From Methylocystis parvus OBBP (lineage in GTDB: Bacteria; Pseudomonadota; Alphaproteobacteria; Rhizobiales; Beijerinckiaceae): a stretch of 64,000 nucleotides of DNA. Below are positions 54,015 through 60,252 of this stretch, piece by piece. Under the pieces are notes generated by a model. That model saw only the letters and a list, made by a program, of their open reading frames with translations. It was not told where the DNA came from and did no database searches. A program made the position numbers and the translations under genes. Location: NCBI RefSeq assembly GCF_027571405.1, contig NZ_CP092968.1, forward strand, positions 3,556,001 to 3,620,000. Reading direction: 5' to 3'. Within the stretch, counting starts at the first letter, position 1. Every line of letters starts with the position of its first letter.

Positions 54015-54818
54015 TCAAAAGGCTTCGGCTTTGCGCATTTTCGCGAAGGTCGGTTGCGCCGCCAGCCAGTTGCGATAATCGCTCTCGGCGTCGATGACGA
54101 GCATGCCGCGCATTTGCGGATGGCCGACCCCGCAATAAGCGACGCAGAGAATCTCGAACTGGCCGGTCTTTGTCGGGGTGAACCAGAAATAGGTTTCCAT
54201 CCCCGGCACGAGATCCATCTTGGCGCGGATCTGCGGCACATAGAAATCGTGCAGCACGTCGATCGAGCGCAGCAGCACCTTGACAGGCTTACCCTCCGGC
54301 AGGTGCAACTCGCCGTTGACGACGATTACGTCGTCGCGCCCGCGCGGATCGGCCGGACTGACGCCCAATGCGTTGTTTGCGTCGATAAAACGAATGTCGG
54401 TCGCGCCGAACTTGTTGTCGGAGCCCGGCAGGCGGAAGCTCCAGCTCCACTGCGCGCCAACCGCCTCCACTTCCATCGCGCCCTCCGGCGGCGTTACGAA
54501 ACGCCCCCAGACCGACAGTCCGGGCGCGAGCAGGATGATCACCGCTATGGTCGTCAATCCGCCGAGCAAGAGCTCGACCCTCCGGTTCTCCGGTTCATAT
54601 GTGGAGCGTCTGCCGGGTTGATGGCGGAATCTGTACAGACAGTACGACATAAACAGGATGACCGCGACGAATCCGATTGTCGTCACGATGAAGGTCAGCG
54701 CTAGAGTGTCGTCGATGAAACTCCAATTGGAGGCGATCGGCGTGGGACGCCAGGGACTCAGAAAGTGAAACGCCAGCGAGGCCGCGACGACAAGCGCCAT
54801 AGCTAAAGCGACCATCAT
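54015..54818 (-). CDS. coxM: Cytochrome c oxidase subunit II (CoxM-like)
   Basis: CuA electron-entry subunit, 267 residues. An extra N-terminal hydrophobic segment, then two transmembrane helices (LALTFIVTTIGFVAVILFMS and LGGLTTIAVIILLAPGLSVW) and the periplasmic cupredoxin domain with VGAQWSWSF, SIDVLHDFYVPQ and the CuA site CVAYCGVGHPQM, all ligands intact. No heme-binding CxxCH is fused, so it is the aa3 and not caa3 type. First gene of the coxMNOP-IV operon, 17 bases before the CoxN start. Start ATG 54816-54818 after AAGGTGA. Confidence 0.93.
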   Translation of the reverse strand: MMVALAMALVVAASLAFHFLSPWRPTPIASNWSFIDDTLALTFIVTTIGFVAVILFMSYCLYRFRHQPGRRSTYEPENRRVELLLGGLTTIAVIILLAPGLSVWGRFVTPPEGAMEVEAVGAQWSWSFRLPGSDNKFGATDIRFIDANNALGVSPADPRGRDDVIVVNGELHLPEGKPVKVLLRSIDVLHDFYVPQIRAKMDLVPGMETYFWFTPTKTGQFEILCVAYCGVGHPQMRGMLVIDAESDYRNWLAAQPTFAKMRKAEAF

Positions 54819-54889
54819 CCGTCATCACCTTTCTCCATACCTCCTCAGTTAGGACGAGCCGGCGCTTTGGCAACCAGCCTGCGTGCGGT

Positions 54890-55026
54890 GCGCCTGGCTC
54901 CTTCGCCCGGCGCGTCAATTGTCAAGCTGGAGGCGGTGCGCGACACACACGCTCACGCTGCGCGGGCTCGATCGCATCGATGGCGCGCCGCTACGCAATA
55001 TCAAGCCGGATCGCCACGCTTTCTGA
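54890..55026 (+). pseudogene. Decayed C-terminal fragment of a TrmO-like tRNA methyltransferase
   Basis: Two pieces in different frames: LAPSPGASIVKLEAVRD, then, after a frameshift near 54945, LTLRGLDRIDGAPLRNIKPD and RHAF with a stop at 55024-55026. This parallels the C-terminal signature of TrmO (UPF0066) proteins, SxVRL...L.VRGLDxxDGTPxxDIKP. No upstream catalytic part exists and there is no start codon, so it is a relic. The match is by eye and short. Confidence 0.4.
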
Positions 55027-55045
55027 CGTAGTGGCTGGGCGACAT

Positions 55046-55062
55046 GATAACTTGTAGTTATC
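55046..55062. promoter_or_regulatory. GATAA-N7-TTATC dyad 1, possible LysR-type operator
   Basis: GATAACTTGTAGTTATC, 7-base arms with a 3-base centre. It contains the T-N11-A core (ATAA...TTAT) that LysR-type regulators bind. A second dyad of the same pattern stands at 55364-55380. Confidence 0.5.
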
Positions 55063-55081
55063 AATCAATAAACGCTCCAGA

Positions 55082-55111
55082 TTGGACGAGTGTGGACGCG
55101 AGCTCTACAAC
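55082..55111 (+). promoter_or_regulatory. Possible sigma-70-like promoter of an untranslated transcript
   Basis: TTGGAC (55082-55087), 18 bases, TACAAC (55106-55111). If used, transcription would begin near 55118 and meet the terminator at 55239-55281, giving an RNA of about 165 bases. Matches to consensus are partial. Confidence 0.28.
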
Positions 55112-55117
55112 AAACGG

Positions 55118-55281
55118 CGTCATTTCATCGTGACCTCCCGGGCACTGGCCGCCACGCGGCCGCTGCCGGTGACGGCAGGACGTCCTGCCGACGCACCCCT
55201 CTCGGACTGGCCGCACTCGCCCTCGATCCGGTTGCAGCAAACCGCAAACGAAACCTTCCAGGTCTTCGTTTGCGGTTTTTT
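55118..55281 (+). ncRNA. Candidate structured RNA upstream of fdh
   Basis: Segment with three successive hairpins: GGCCGC/GCGGCC (55147-55161), an 18-base perfect palindrome CGGCAGGACGTCCTGCCG (55173-55190) and a terminator stem. No ribosome site plus ORF fits between them. It could be a small RNA or a terminated leader of fdh. The 5' end is a guess from the possible promoter. Confidence 0.35.
55239..55281 (+). terminator. Strong rho-independent terminator 250 bases upstream of fdh
   Basis: AAACCGCAAACGAA (55239-55252) pairs with TTCGTTTGCGGTTT (55265-55278); ACCT/AGGT in the loop extends the stem, and TTTTTT ends at 55281. It faces fdh but there is no gene upstream of it on this strand, so it must end an untranslated transcript or attenuate fdh. 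Confidence 0.85.
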
Positions 55282-55363
55282 CGTTTGCGCGAAACGCCAT
55301 TCGGCGCAAGCAACATGTCCGTCTTGCTAATCCCCCATCGTTTCCGCCGTCCCCAGCGCGCCC

Positions 55364-55380
55364 GATAAGCAAGGCTTATC
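55364..55380. promoter_or_regulatory. GATAA-N7-TTATC dyad 2, possible LysR-type operator of fdh
   Basis: GATAAGCAAGGCTTATC, inside a longer perfect inverted repeat CCGATAAGC-aag-GCTTATCGG (55362-55382). ATAAG-N5-CTTAT is a textbook T-N11-A LysR box. It lies about 150 bases before the fdh start, and a LysR gene sits two genes downstream of fdh. Confidence 0.55.
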
Positions 55381-55531
55381 GGAAGATCAGCCAAAACGAA
55401 TGGAACCATCCTCCGTCTGATCTACGAAGGCGGCGGCGCTTTCGAAAACATTAACGATAGACGCAGCGCAGCAGTGAAGCGTCTTGCCTTCGACAAGGCC
55501 TGCCGTCGCGTTGAAACAAGGGGATTCGCAC

Positions 55532-56734
55532 ATGGCGAAGGTTGTTTGTGTCCTTTATGACGATCCGATCGGCGGCTATCCGAAAACCTATGCGCGTGAC
55601 GACGTCCCGCAGCCCAAGGTCTATCCGGACGGGCAGACTCTGCCCACGCCGAAAGCCATCGATTTCAAGCCCGGAGCCCTTCTCGGCAGCGTTTCCGGCG
55701 AGCTCGGCCTACGCAAATATCTCGAGGCGAATGGTCACCAGCTCGTTGTCACGTCCAGCAAAGACGGCGCGGATAGCGTGCTCGACCGCGAGCTGCCGGA
55801 TGCGGAGATCGTGATTTCTCAGCCGTTCTGGCCTGCTTACATGACGGCGGAGCGCATCGCCAAGGCGAAGAAGCTCAAGATGATCGTCACGGCGGGCATC
55901 GGTTCCGACCACACCGACCTTGAAGCCGCGATCAAGAACAACGTCACCGTCGCGGAAGTCACCTATTGCAACAGCAATGCGGTGGCCGAACATGTCATGA
56001 TGTCGATTCTGGCGCTGGTGCGCAATTTTGTTCCGTCGCACGACATCATCGTCAATGGCGGCTGGAACATCGCCGACGCCGTTTCGCGTTCTTACGACCT
56101 CGAAGCCATGCAGGTCGGAACGGTCGCGGCCGGACGCATCGGCCTGCGCGTGCTTCGTTTGCTGAAGCCCTTCGATGTCGGTCTGCACTACATGGATCGC
56201 CATCGTCTGCCGGAAGCGGTCGAGAAGGAGCTGAACCTCACCTATCACTCCAATCTCGAAAGCCTCGCCAAGGTTTGCGATGTCGTCACGCTGAACTGCC
56301 CGCTGCATCCTGAAACGGAGCATATGATCAACGAGGACACGCTGAAGTTCTTCAAGCGCGGCACGTATATCGTCAATACGGCGCGCGGCAAGCTCGTCGA
56401 TCGCGACGCTCTGGTGCGCGCGGTCGAAAGCGGGCATATCGCCGGCTATGCGGGCGACGTCTGGTTCCCGCAGCCCGCGCCGAAGGATCATCCGTGGCGC
56501 ACCATGCCGCATCACGCCATGACCCCGCATATCTCGGGCACGAGCCTCTCCGCTCAGACCCGTTACGCGGCCGGCGTGCGCGAGATTCTCGAATGCTATT
56601 TCGAGGGTCGTCCGATCCGTAACGAATATCTTGTCGTTCAGGGCGGCAAGCTCGCCGGCGTCGGCGCGCATTCCTATAGCGAAGGCAATGCGACCGGCGG
56701 TTCGGAAGAAGCGGCGAAATTCAAGGTCGGCTGA
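55532..56734 (+). CDS. fdh: NAD+-dependent formate dehydrogenase
   Basis: Metal-free enzyme oxidising formate to CO2 with reduction of NAD+, the last step of C1 oxidation. The 400-residue protein closely follows the Pseudomonas sp. 101/Moraxella type: SQPFWPAYMTAERIAKAKKL, TAGIGSDHTDLEAA, the NAD fold GTVAAGRIGLRVLRLLKPFD, LNCPLHPETEHMI, the catalytic Arg block NTARGKLVDRDALVRAVESG, the Gln-His pair WFPQPAPKDHPWRTMP and MTPHISGTSLSAQ, and the tail SEEAAKFKVG. ATG 55532 follows AAGGGG. It is followed by an 11-bp stem-loop and the HPP gene. Complete and expected to be active. Confidence 0.97.
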   Translation: MAKVVCVLYDDPIGGYPKTYARDDVPQPKVYPDGQTLPTPKAIDFKPGALLGSVSGELGLRKYLEANGHQLVVTSSKDGADSVLDRELPDAEIVISQPFWPAYMTAERIAKAKKLKMIVTAGIGSDHTDLEAAIKNNVTVAEVTYCNSNAVAEHVMMSILALVRNFVPSHDIIVNGGWNIADAVSRSYDLEAMQVGTVAAGRIGLRVLRLLKPFDVGLHYMDRHRLPEAVEKELNLTYHSNLESLAKVCDVVTLNCPLHPETEHMINEDTLKFFKRGTYIVNTARGKLVDRDALVRAVESGHIAGYAGDVWFPQPAPKDHPWRTMPHHAMTPHISGTSLSAQTRYAAGVREILECYFEGRPIRNEYLVVQGGKLAGVGAHSYSEGNATGGSEEAAKFKVG

Positions 56735-56760
56735 TCGACCCTCACGAAGCTCAGGTCAAA

Positions 56761-56788
56761 GGACGCCGACGGCAATTCGTCGGCGTCC
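56761..56788. terminator. Stem-loop between fdh and the HPP gene
   Basis: GGACGCCGACG (56761-56771) pairs perfectly with CGTCGGCGTCC (56778-56788) around GCAATT. There is no T run on either side, so it is more likely an mRNA-stabilising or partial-attenuation hairpin that keeps fdh mRNA levels above downstream genes than a full terminator. Confidence 0.55.
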
Positions 56789-56814
56789 GTTCGCAATTAA
56801 GGTCGGATAGAGAA

Positions 56815-57279
56815 ATGCCAATGAGTGACGCGCGGTCGATCGTGTACGCGGGAATCGGCGGCTTCGCGCTCATCATATCCCTCGCGCATCTCGGCGGCCG
56901 CCTCGACCAGCAGCTGATCCTGGGCTCTTTCGGCGCCTCCTGCGTTCTCGTATTTGGGTTTCCGGATCTGCCGTTTTCGCAGCCGCGGAATATTTTCTTC
57001 GGCCACGCCGCTTCATCCCTCATCGGGCTTGGATGCCTCGAATTCATGGGCGCCGAGCCATGGTCGATGGCCTTTGCAGTCGCATTGGCGATCATGACGA
57101 TGATGGCCACCAGGACAGTTCATCCGCCCGCAGGCTCCAATCCTGTGATCATATTTCTGACGCATCCCAAATGGAGCTTTCTTCTGACGCCGACAATCGT
57201 CGGCGCCGCATTGATCATCGCCTTCGCCTTGCTTTACAACAACGCGACACGCCCGCAGAAATACCCGAAATCCTGGTAG
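56815..57279 (+). CDS. HPP family membrane protein
   Basis: 154-residue integral membrane protein with about four helices. It carries the family name motif in ATRTVHPPAGSNPVI, plus GSFGASCVLVFGFPDLPFSQ and SLIGLGCLEFMG. HPP proteins are proposed anion (nitrite-type) transporters in plastids and cyanobacteria. In this position, directly after fdh and before a LysR gene, transport of formate or a related anion is a fair hypothesis but not shown. ATG 56815 or 56821 (MSDARSIVYAG). Confidence 0.85.
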   Translation: MPMSDARSIVYAGIGGFALIISLAHLGGRLDQQLILGSFGASCVLVFGFPDLPFSQPRNIFFGHAASSLIGLGCLEFMGAEPWSMAFAVALAIMTMMATRTVHPPAGSNPVIIFLTHPKWSFLLTPTIVGAALIIAFALLYNNATRPQKYPKSW

Positions 57280-57306
57280 AACGGGACCAAAGACGGACCG
57301 CCGGAA

Positions 57307-58230
57307 ATGTTCTTTCGTCAGCTCGAATATCTTGTGACGCTGGCGCGCGAACAGCATTTCGCCCGAGCGGCCGAGGCGTGCAATGTCTCGCAGCCAGCCC
57401 TGTCGGCGGCGGTTCGACGGCTCGAGGAGGAACTTGGAATCTCGATTGTCGAACGCGGACAGAAATTCGTGGGCTTTACAGAGGAAGGAGTCCGGATATT
57501 GGGTTGGGCCCGTCAAACGCTCGCGGCGTGGGACGGGTTGAAGCAGGAAGCCTCGATTTCGAGACGGCGACTCAGCGGCGCGTTACGCGTGGGCGCCATT
57601 CCGACAACCTTGCCCATCATGTCGCTGCTGAGCGGCCCCTATCTGCGCGCCTTTCCGGAGGTCCGGCAACTCGTGCAGTCCCTCAGCAACGAAGAGATCA
57701 TCCGGCGCCTAGACACGTTCGAACTCGATGTCGGCGTCACATATCTCGAAGATCAGGATTTGCACCGGTTCCGCGTTCTGCCTCTTTATCGCGAACGATA
57801 TGTTCTGCTTGCGCGGGACGCCTCCGCGATCGACGATTGCGCCGCCATGAGCTGGCGCGACGCGTCGAAACTGCCCCTCTGCCTGCTCACGCGCAATATG
57901 CAAAATCGACGGATCATCGACGCGGCGTTCCAGAGAGCCGGCGTTCACCCGAATGTGGTGGTCGAAACCGACTCTGTCTTCGCGCTCTACTCAAATGTCC
58001 GTTGCGCGGAGATTTTCAGCATCATGCCGCACAGTCTGCTCGCCCTGTTCGAAATGCGCGAGGAGCTGACGGCGATCCCCCTGGTTCCGGAACTCCACCG
58101 CAAGATCGGCATCGTGGCGCTCGACCACGAGCCGGCGGCCCCGATTGTTGCGGCCATTTGGAAATTAACGCTCAAGCTGGACCTGAGTCCGCATTTTAAC
58201 TTCCTTCAGCCCGATCAGCCTTCGGCCTGA
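57307..58230 (+). CDS. LysR family transcriptional regulator
   Basis: 307-residue regulator with the N-terminal winged helix-turn-helix (FRQLEYLVTLAREQHFARAA, EACNVSQPALSAAVRRLEEE) and a substrate-binding-like effector domain from about residue 90 (LRVGAIPTTLPIMSLLSGPY). It probably senses formate or a C1 signal and controls fdh-HPP; the two GATAA-N7-TTATC dyads upstream of fdh are candidate sites. It is transcribed with fdh and HPP, 27 bases after the latter, and converges on an amidotransferase gene. A shorter relative of its DNA-binding part is encoded at 59953. The target assignment is inference. Confidence 0.92.
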   Translation: MFFRQLEYLVTLAREQHFARAAEACNVSQPALSAAVRRLEEELGISIVERGQKFVGFTEEGVRILGWARQTLAAWDGLKQEASISRRRLSGALRVGAIPTTLPIMSLLSGPYLRAFPEVRQLVQSLSNEEIIRRLDTFELDVGVTYLEDQDLHRFRVLPLYRERYVLLARDASAIDDCAAMSWRDASKLPLCLLTRNMQNRRIIDAAFQRAGVHPNVVVETDSVFALYSNVRCAEIFSIMPHSLLALFEMREELTAIPLVPELHRKIGIVALDHEPAAPIVAAIWKLTLKLDLSPHFNFLQPDQPSA

Positions 58231-58232
58231 AG

Positions 58233-58943
58233 TTACAGCGACCTCTGATCGAGCCATGACCGCCAAAACCGTAGCGCCGCCTGTTCGAGTTTCGGCGCGA
58301 CTTCGCGACTGGCGTTTCGCAAGCCGGCGATGTCTATCTTTGCGGCCGCCAGTTCGCAGGCGTGTCCGACATACCATCGCTCGAGTCCGTCGGCGGTCAC
58401 CTCGGGATGAAACTGAAACCCCAGCGCGTAATTGCCGATCGCGAAAGCCTGGTTTTGATATTTGTCGGACCGGGCGAGCAGCCGGGCGCCGCTTGGCAGA
58501 TCGAACGTGTCGCCATGGAAATGAAACATCGCTGGGGCTTCCGCGATGAGGTGGGCGAGGAAGGGGTCGGCGGCCATGTCCGGGCCCGGCGCGACCGCGC
58601 TCCATCCGATTTCCTTCCCCATTGCGCCGGGGTAGACGCGCGCGCCAAGGGCGCAAGCCATAAGCTGGGCGCCGAGACAAATCCCCAGAGTGGGGAGTTT
58701 CGCGTCCAAACGAAGGCGAATGAGGTCAATCTCAGCTCGCAGGAACGGATAGGCGTCAACCTCATATACGCCGATGGGGCCTCCCAGGATGACGAGTAGA
58801 TCAGGCGTGACGACGTCCAGGGACGCAAGTTCCGCTACGGAAGCGTCAATAAAATCAATGAGAGCGCCCCTTTCCCGAAGGGCGAGGCCAAGCGTTCCCA
58901 GATCTTCGAAGGGGACGTGTGAGAGTGCGAGAACGCTTTGCAT
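58233..58943 (-). CDS. Class I glutamine amidotransferase
   Basis: 236-residue GATase-I protein of the GMP-synthase-like group used without a fused synthetase. The triad is visible: Cys in LGICLGAQLMACALG near residue 89, His and Glu in LGFQFHPEVTADG near residue 170, with DLLVILGGPIGVYEVDAYPF as oxyanion strand. It converges on the LysR gene, leaving two bases between. It may remove glutamyl groups or supply ammonia in an unknown reaction; a link to formate metabolism is not evident. Start ATG 58941-58943 (MQSVLALSHVPFEDLG). Confidence 0.87.
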   Translation of the reverse strand: MQSVLALSHVPFEDLGTLGLALRERGALIDFIDASVAELASLDVVTPDLLVILGGPIGVYEVDAYPFLRAEIDLIRLRLDAKLPTLGICLGAQLMACALGARVYPGAMGKEIGWSAVAPGPDMAADPFLAHLIAEAPAMFHFHGDTFDLPSGARLLARSDKYQNQAFAIGNYALGFQFHPEVTADGLERWYVGHACELAAAKIDIAGLRNASREVAPKLEQAALRFWRSWLDQRSL

Positions 58944-59003
58944 TGTTCCGATTCCGGGATATCCGCTCTAAGCGGCCCGTTTGTATGGTTTCAAATTTGC
59001 TGT

Positions 59004-59016
59004 AGTGCAGCTGCAC
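59004..59016. promoter_or_regulatory. Short palindrome in the divergent promoter region
   Basis: GTGCAGCTGCAC at 59005-59016 lies between the amidotransferase and the ModE-like gene. A perfect 12-base palindrome suits a dimeric regulator, but 12-base palindromes also arise by chance in GC-rich DNA. Confidence 0.3.
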
Positions 59017-59134
59017 CGTCGTGGACGGCGAAGGATGCAAACGGTTTCCACTCGTCTGGACGAATTCTTGAGCGAACTGCCTGTCATTGTTGCCGCCTTT
59101 CGTTTAAGGGCCGCGCAGATGCATAAGGAGGCGA

Positions 59135-59929
59135 ATGAGCAATTCCGATCTTGACGCGCACATCGCTTTTCATGCGGACGGACGTTTGCTCCTGGGCCGT
59201 AGCCGCATCGTCCTGCTCGAAGCGGTTATGAATTGCGGAAGCCTGTCCGAGGCCGCGCGGCGAACCGGCAGCAGCTACAAGGCCGTTTGGGACGCCGTTC
59301 AGGCGATTAACAATCTTCTTCCGAGTCCTGCCTTTGTCACGCGTATCGGCGGCAGTCGCGGCGGCTCCGCGGAGGTCACCCCTATCGGGCGGAAGGTCAT
59401 CTCGAGCTTCCGTCTTCTCGAAGACCGATTGAGCCGCATATCCAACGCGATCGTCGCCGACGAATTGCCCGAACTCGACGACATTTTGTTTTGGGGCCTC
59501 GCCGTTCGCGTCAGCGCGCGCAATGTTTTCCGCTGTACGGTGGCGGATGTCGAGGATGACCCGGTCGACGTCCGAATCCGTCTGCGCGTGTCGGTCGACA
59601 ATAATCTTGTCGCGATCGTTCCAAGGGATGCTCTTCTGGAGTTGCGACTCGCGCCTGGGCGACCGGTCGTCGCTTTTGTCAATGCGTCCTTTGTTTCCCT
59701 GGCTCAGGAAGGGGAGGGCTCCTCCCTGGCGAATCGAAATAGATTGCAAGGTCGCGTGATCGGCAGAGTCGACGGCGGCGTCAGTTGTGAAGTTCGACTT
59801 GAAATCGGCGACGGGAAAATGCTGACCGCCATCGTTCCTGTCGCCGACGCGACAGATTTGAACATACAGATCGGCGACCGGCTCGACGCGATGTTCAACG
59901 CGTCGCACGTCATTTTGGGGGCTGACTGA
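59135..59929 (+). CDS. ModE-type molybdate-responsive regulator with two TOBE domains
   Basis: 264 residues. The N-terminal LysR-like helix-turn-helix (RSRIVLLEAVMNCGSLSEAA and RRTGSSYKAVWDAVQAINNL) is followed by GGSRGGSAEVTPIGRKVIS as in ModE, then two C-terminal mop/TOBE-like repeats: SARNVFRCTVADVEDDPVDV and RNRLQGRVIGRVDGGVSCEV onward, which bind molybdate or tungstate. A strong AAGGAGG ribosome site precedes ATG 59135. No modABC transporter lies nearby; instead it sits beside a relic of a molybdenum formate dehydrogenase. It probably once, or still, couples molybdenum supply to formate dehydrogenase choice (inference). Confidence 0.85.
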   Translation: MSNSDLDAHIAFHADGRLLLGRSRIVLLEAVMNCGSLSEAARRTGSSYKAVWDAVQAINNLLPSPAFVTRIGGSRGGSAEVTPIGRKVISSFRLLEDRLSRISNAIVADELPELDDILFWGLAVRVSARNVFRCTVADVEDDPVDVRIRLRVSVDNNLVAIVPRDALLELRLAPGRPVVAFVNASFVSLAQEGEGSSLANRNRLQGRVIGRVDGGVSCEVRLEIGDGKMLTAIVPVADATDLNIQIGDRLDAMFNASHVILGAD

Positions 59930-59952
59930 GCGCCTCAACGCGGCATGAGGCG

Positions 59953-60219
59953 TCACTGACGACGCGTCCGAGACAATTCGGCCTGCATCATTTCGTATTC
60001 GTCGATGATTTTGCGGGCCCATAGGAGCGCTTTTTCACCGCGCGCCGTCAGGGTGACGGGGCTGCTTCGCGTCGAAATTAGCGGCGCCTCCAAATATTTT
60101 TCTAGGTCGCAAATCGAGGTCTCGACCACCGCCTTGGTGACGTTGCACGCTTCGGCGGCGCGAATGAAATTCCGCTCTCGCGCGAGAACTATGAAATGTT
60201 GGAGATCATGAATCAGCAT
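59953..60219 (-). CDS. LysR DNA-binding domain protein without effector domain
   Basis: 88 residues, consisting only of a LysR-type winged helix-turn-helix: MLIHDLQHFIVLARERNFIR, AAEACNVTKAVVETSICDLE, then KALLWARKIIDEYEMMQAEL and stop. It aligns with the first 90 residues of the LysR at 57307 (AREx.F.RAAEACNV shared), so it may be a truncated duplicate. No following frame contains an effector domain. Complete start and stop suggest a real small regulator able to dimerise through the linker helix; alternatively a pseudogene. It lies between the ModE-like gene and the carrier gene. Confidence 0.7.
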   Translation of the reverse strand: MLIHDLQHFIVLARERNFIRAAEACNVTKAVVETSICDLEKYLEAPLISTRSSPVTLTARGEKALLWARKIIDEYEMMQAELSRTRRQ

Positions 60220-60252
60220 TTCAACGGCCTCCGTTTTGACTCTCGTCCTCGC

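Larger units (their letters stand above)
54819..55531. other. Structured intergenic region between the oxidase operon and fdh
   Basis: 713 bases between divergent genes. It holds the promoters of both, a decayed TrmO-like fragment (54890-55026), a GATAA-N7-TTATC dyad (55046-55062), a possible promoter (55082-55111), hairpins at 55147-55161 and 55173-55190, a strong terminator (55239-55281), a hairpin-forming stretch 55285-55309, and a second GATAA-N7-TTATC dyad (55364-55380). No intact protein-coding frame was found. Confidence 0.6.
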
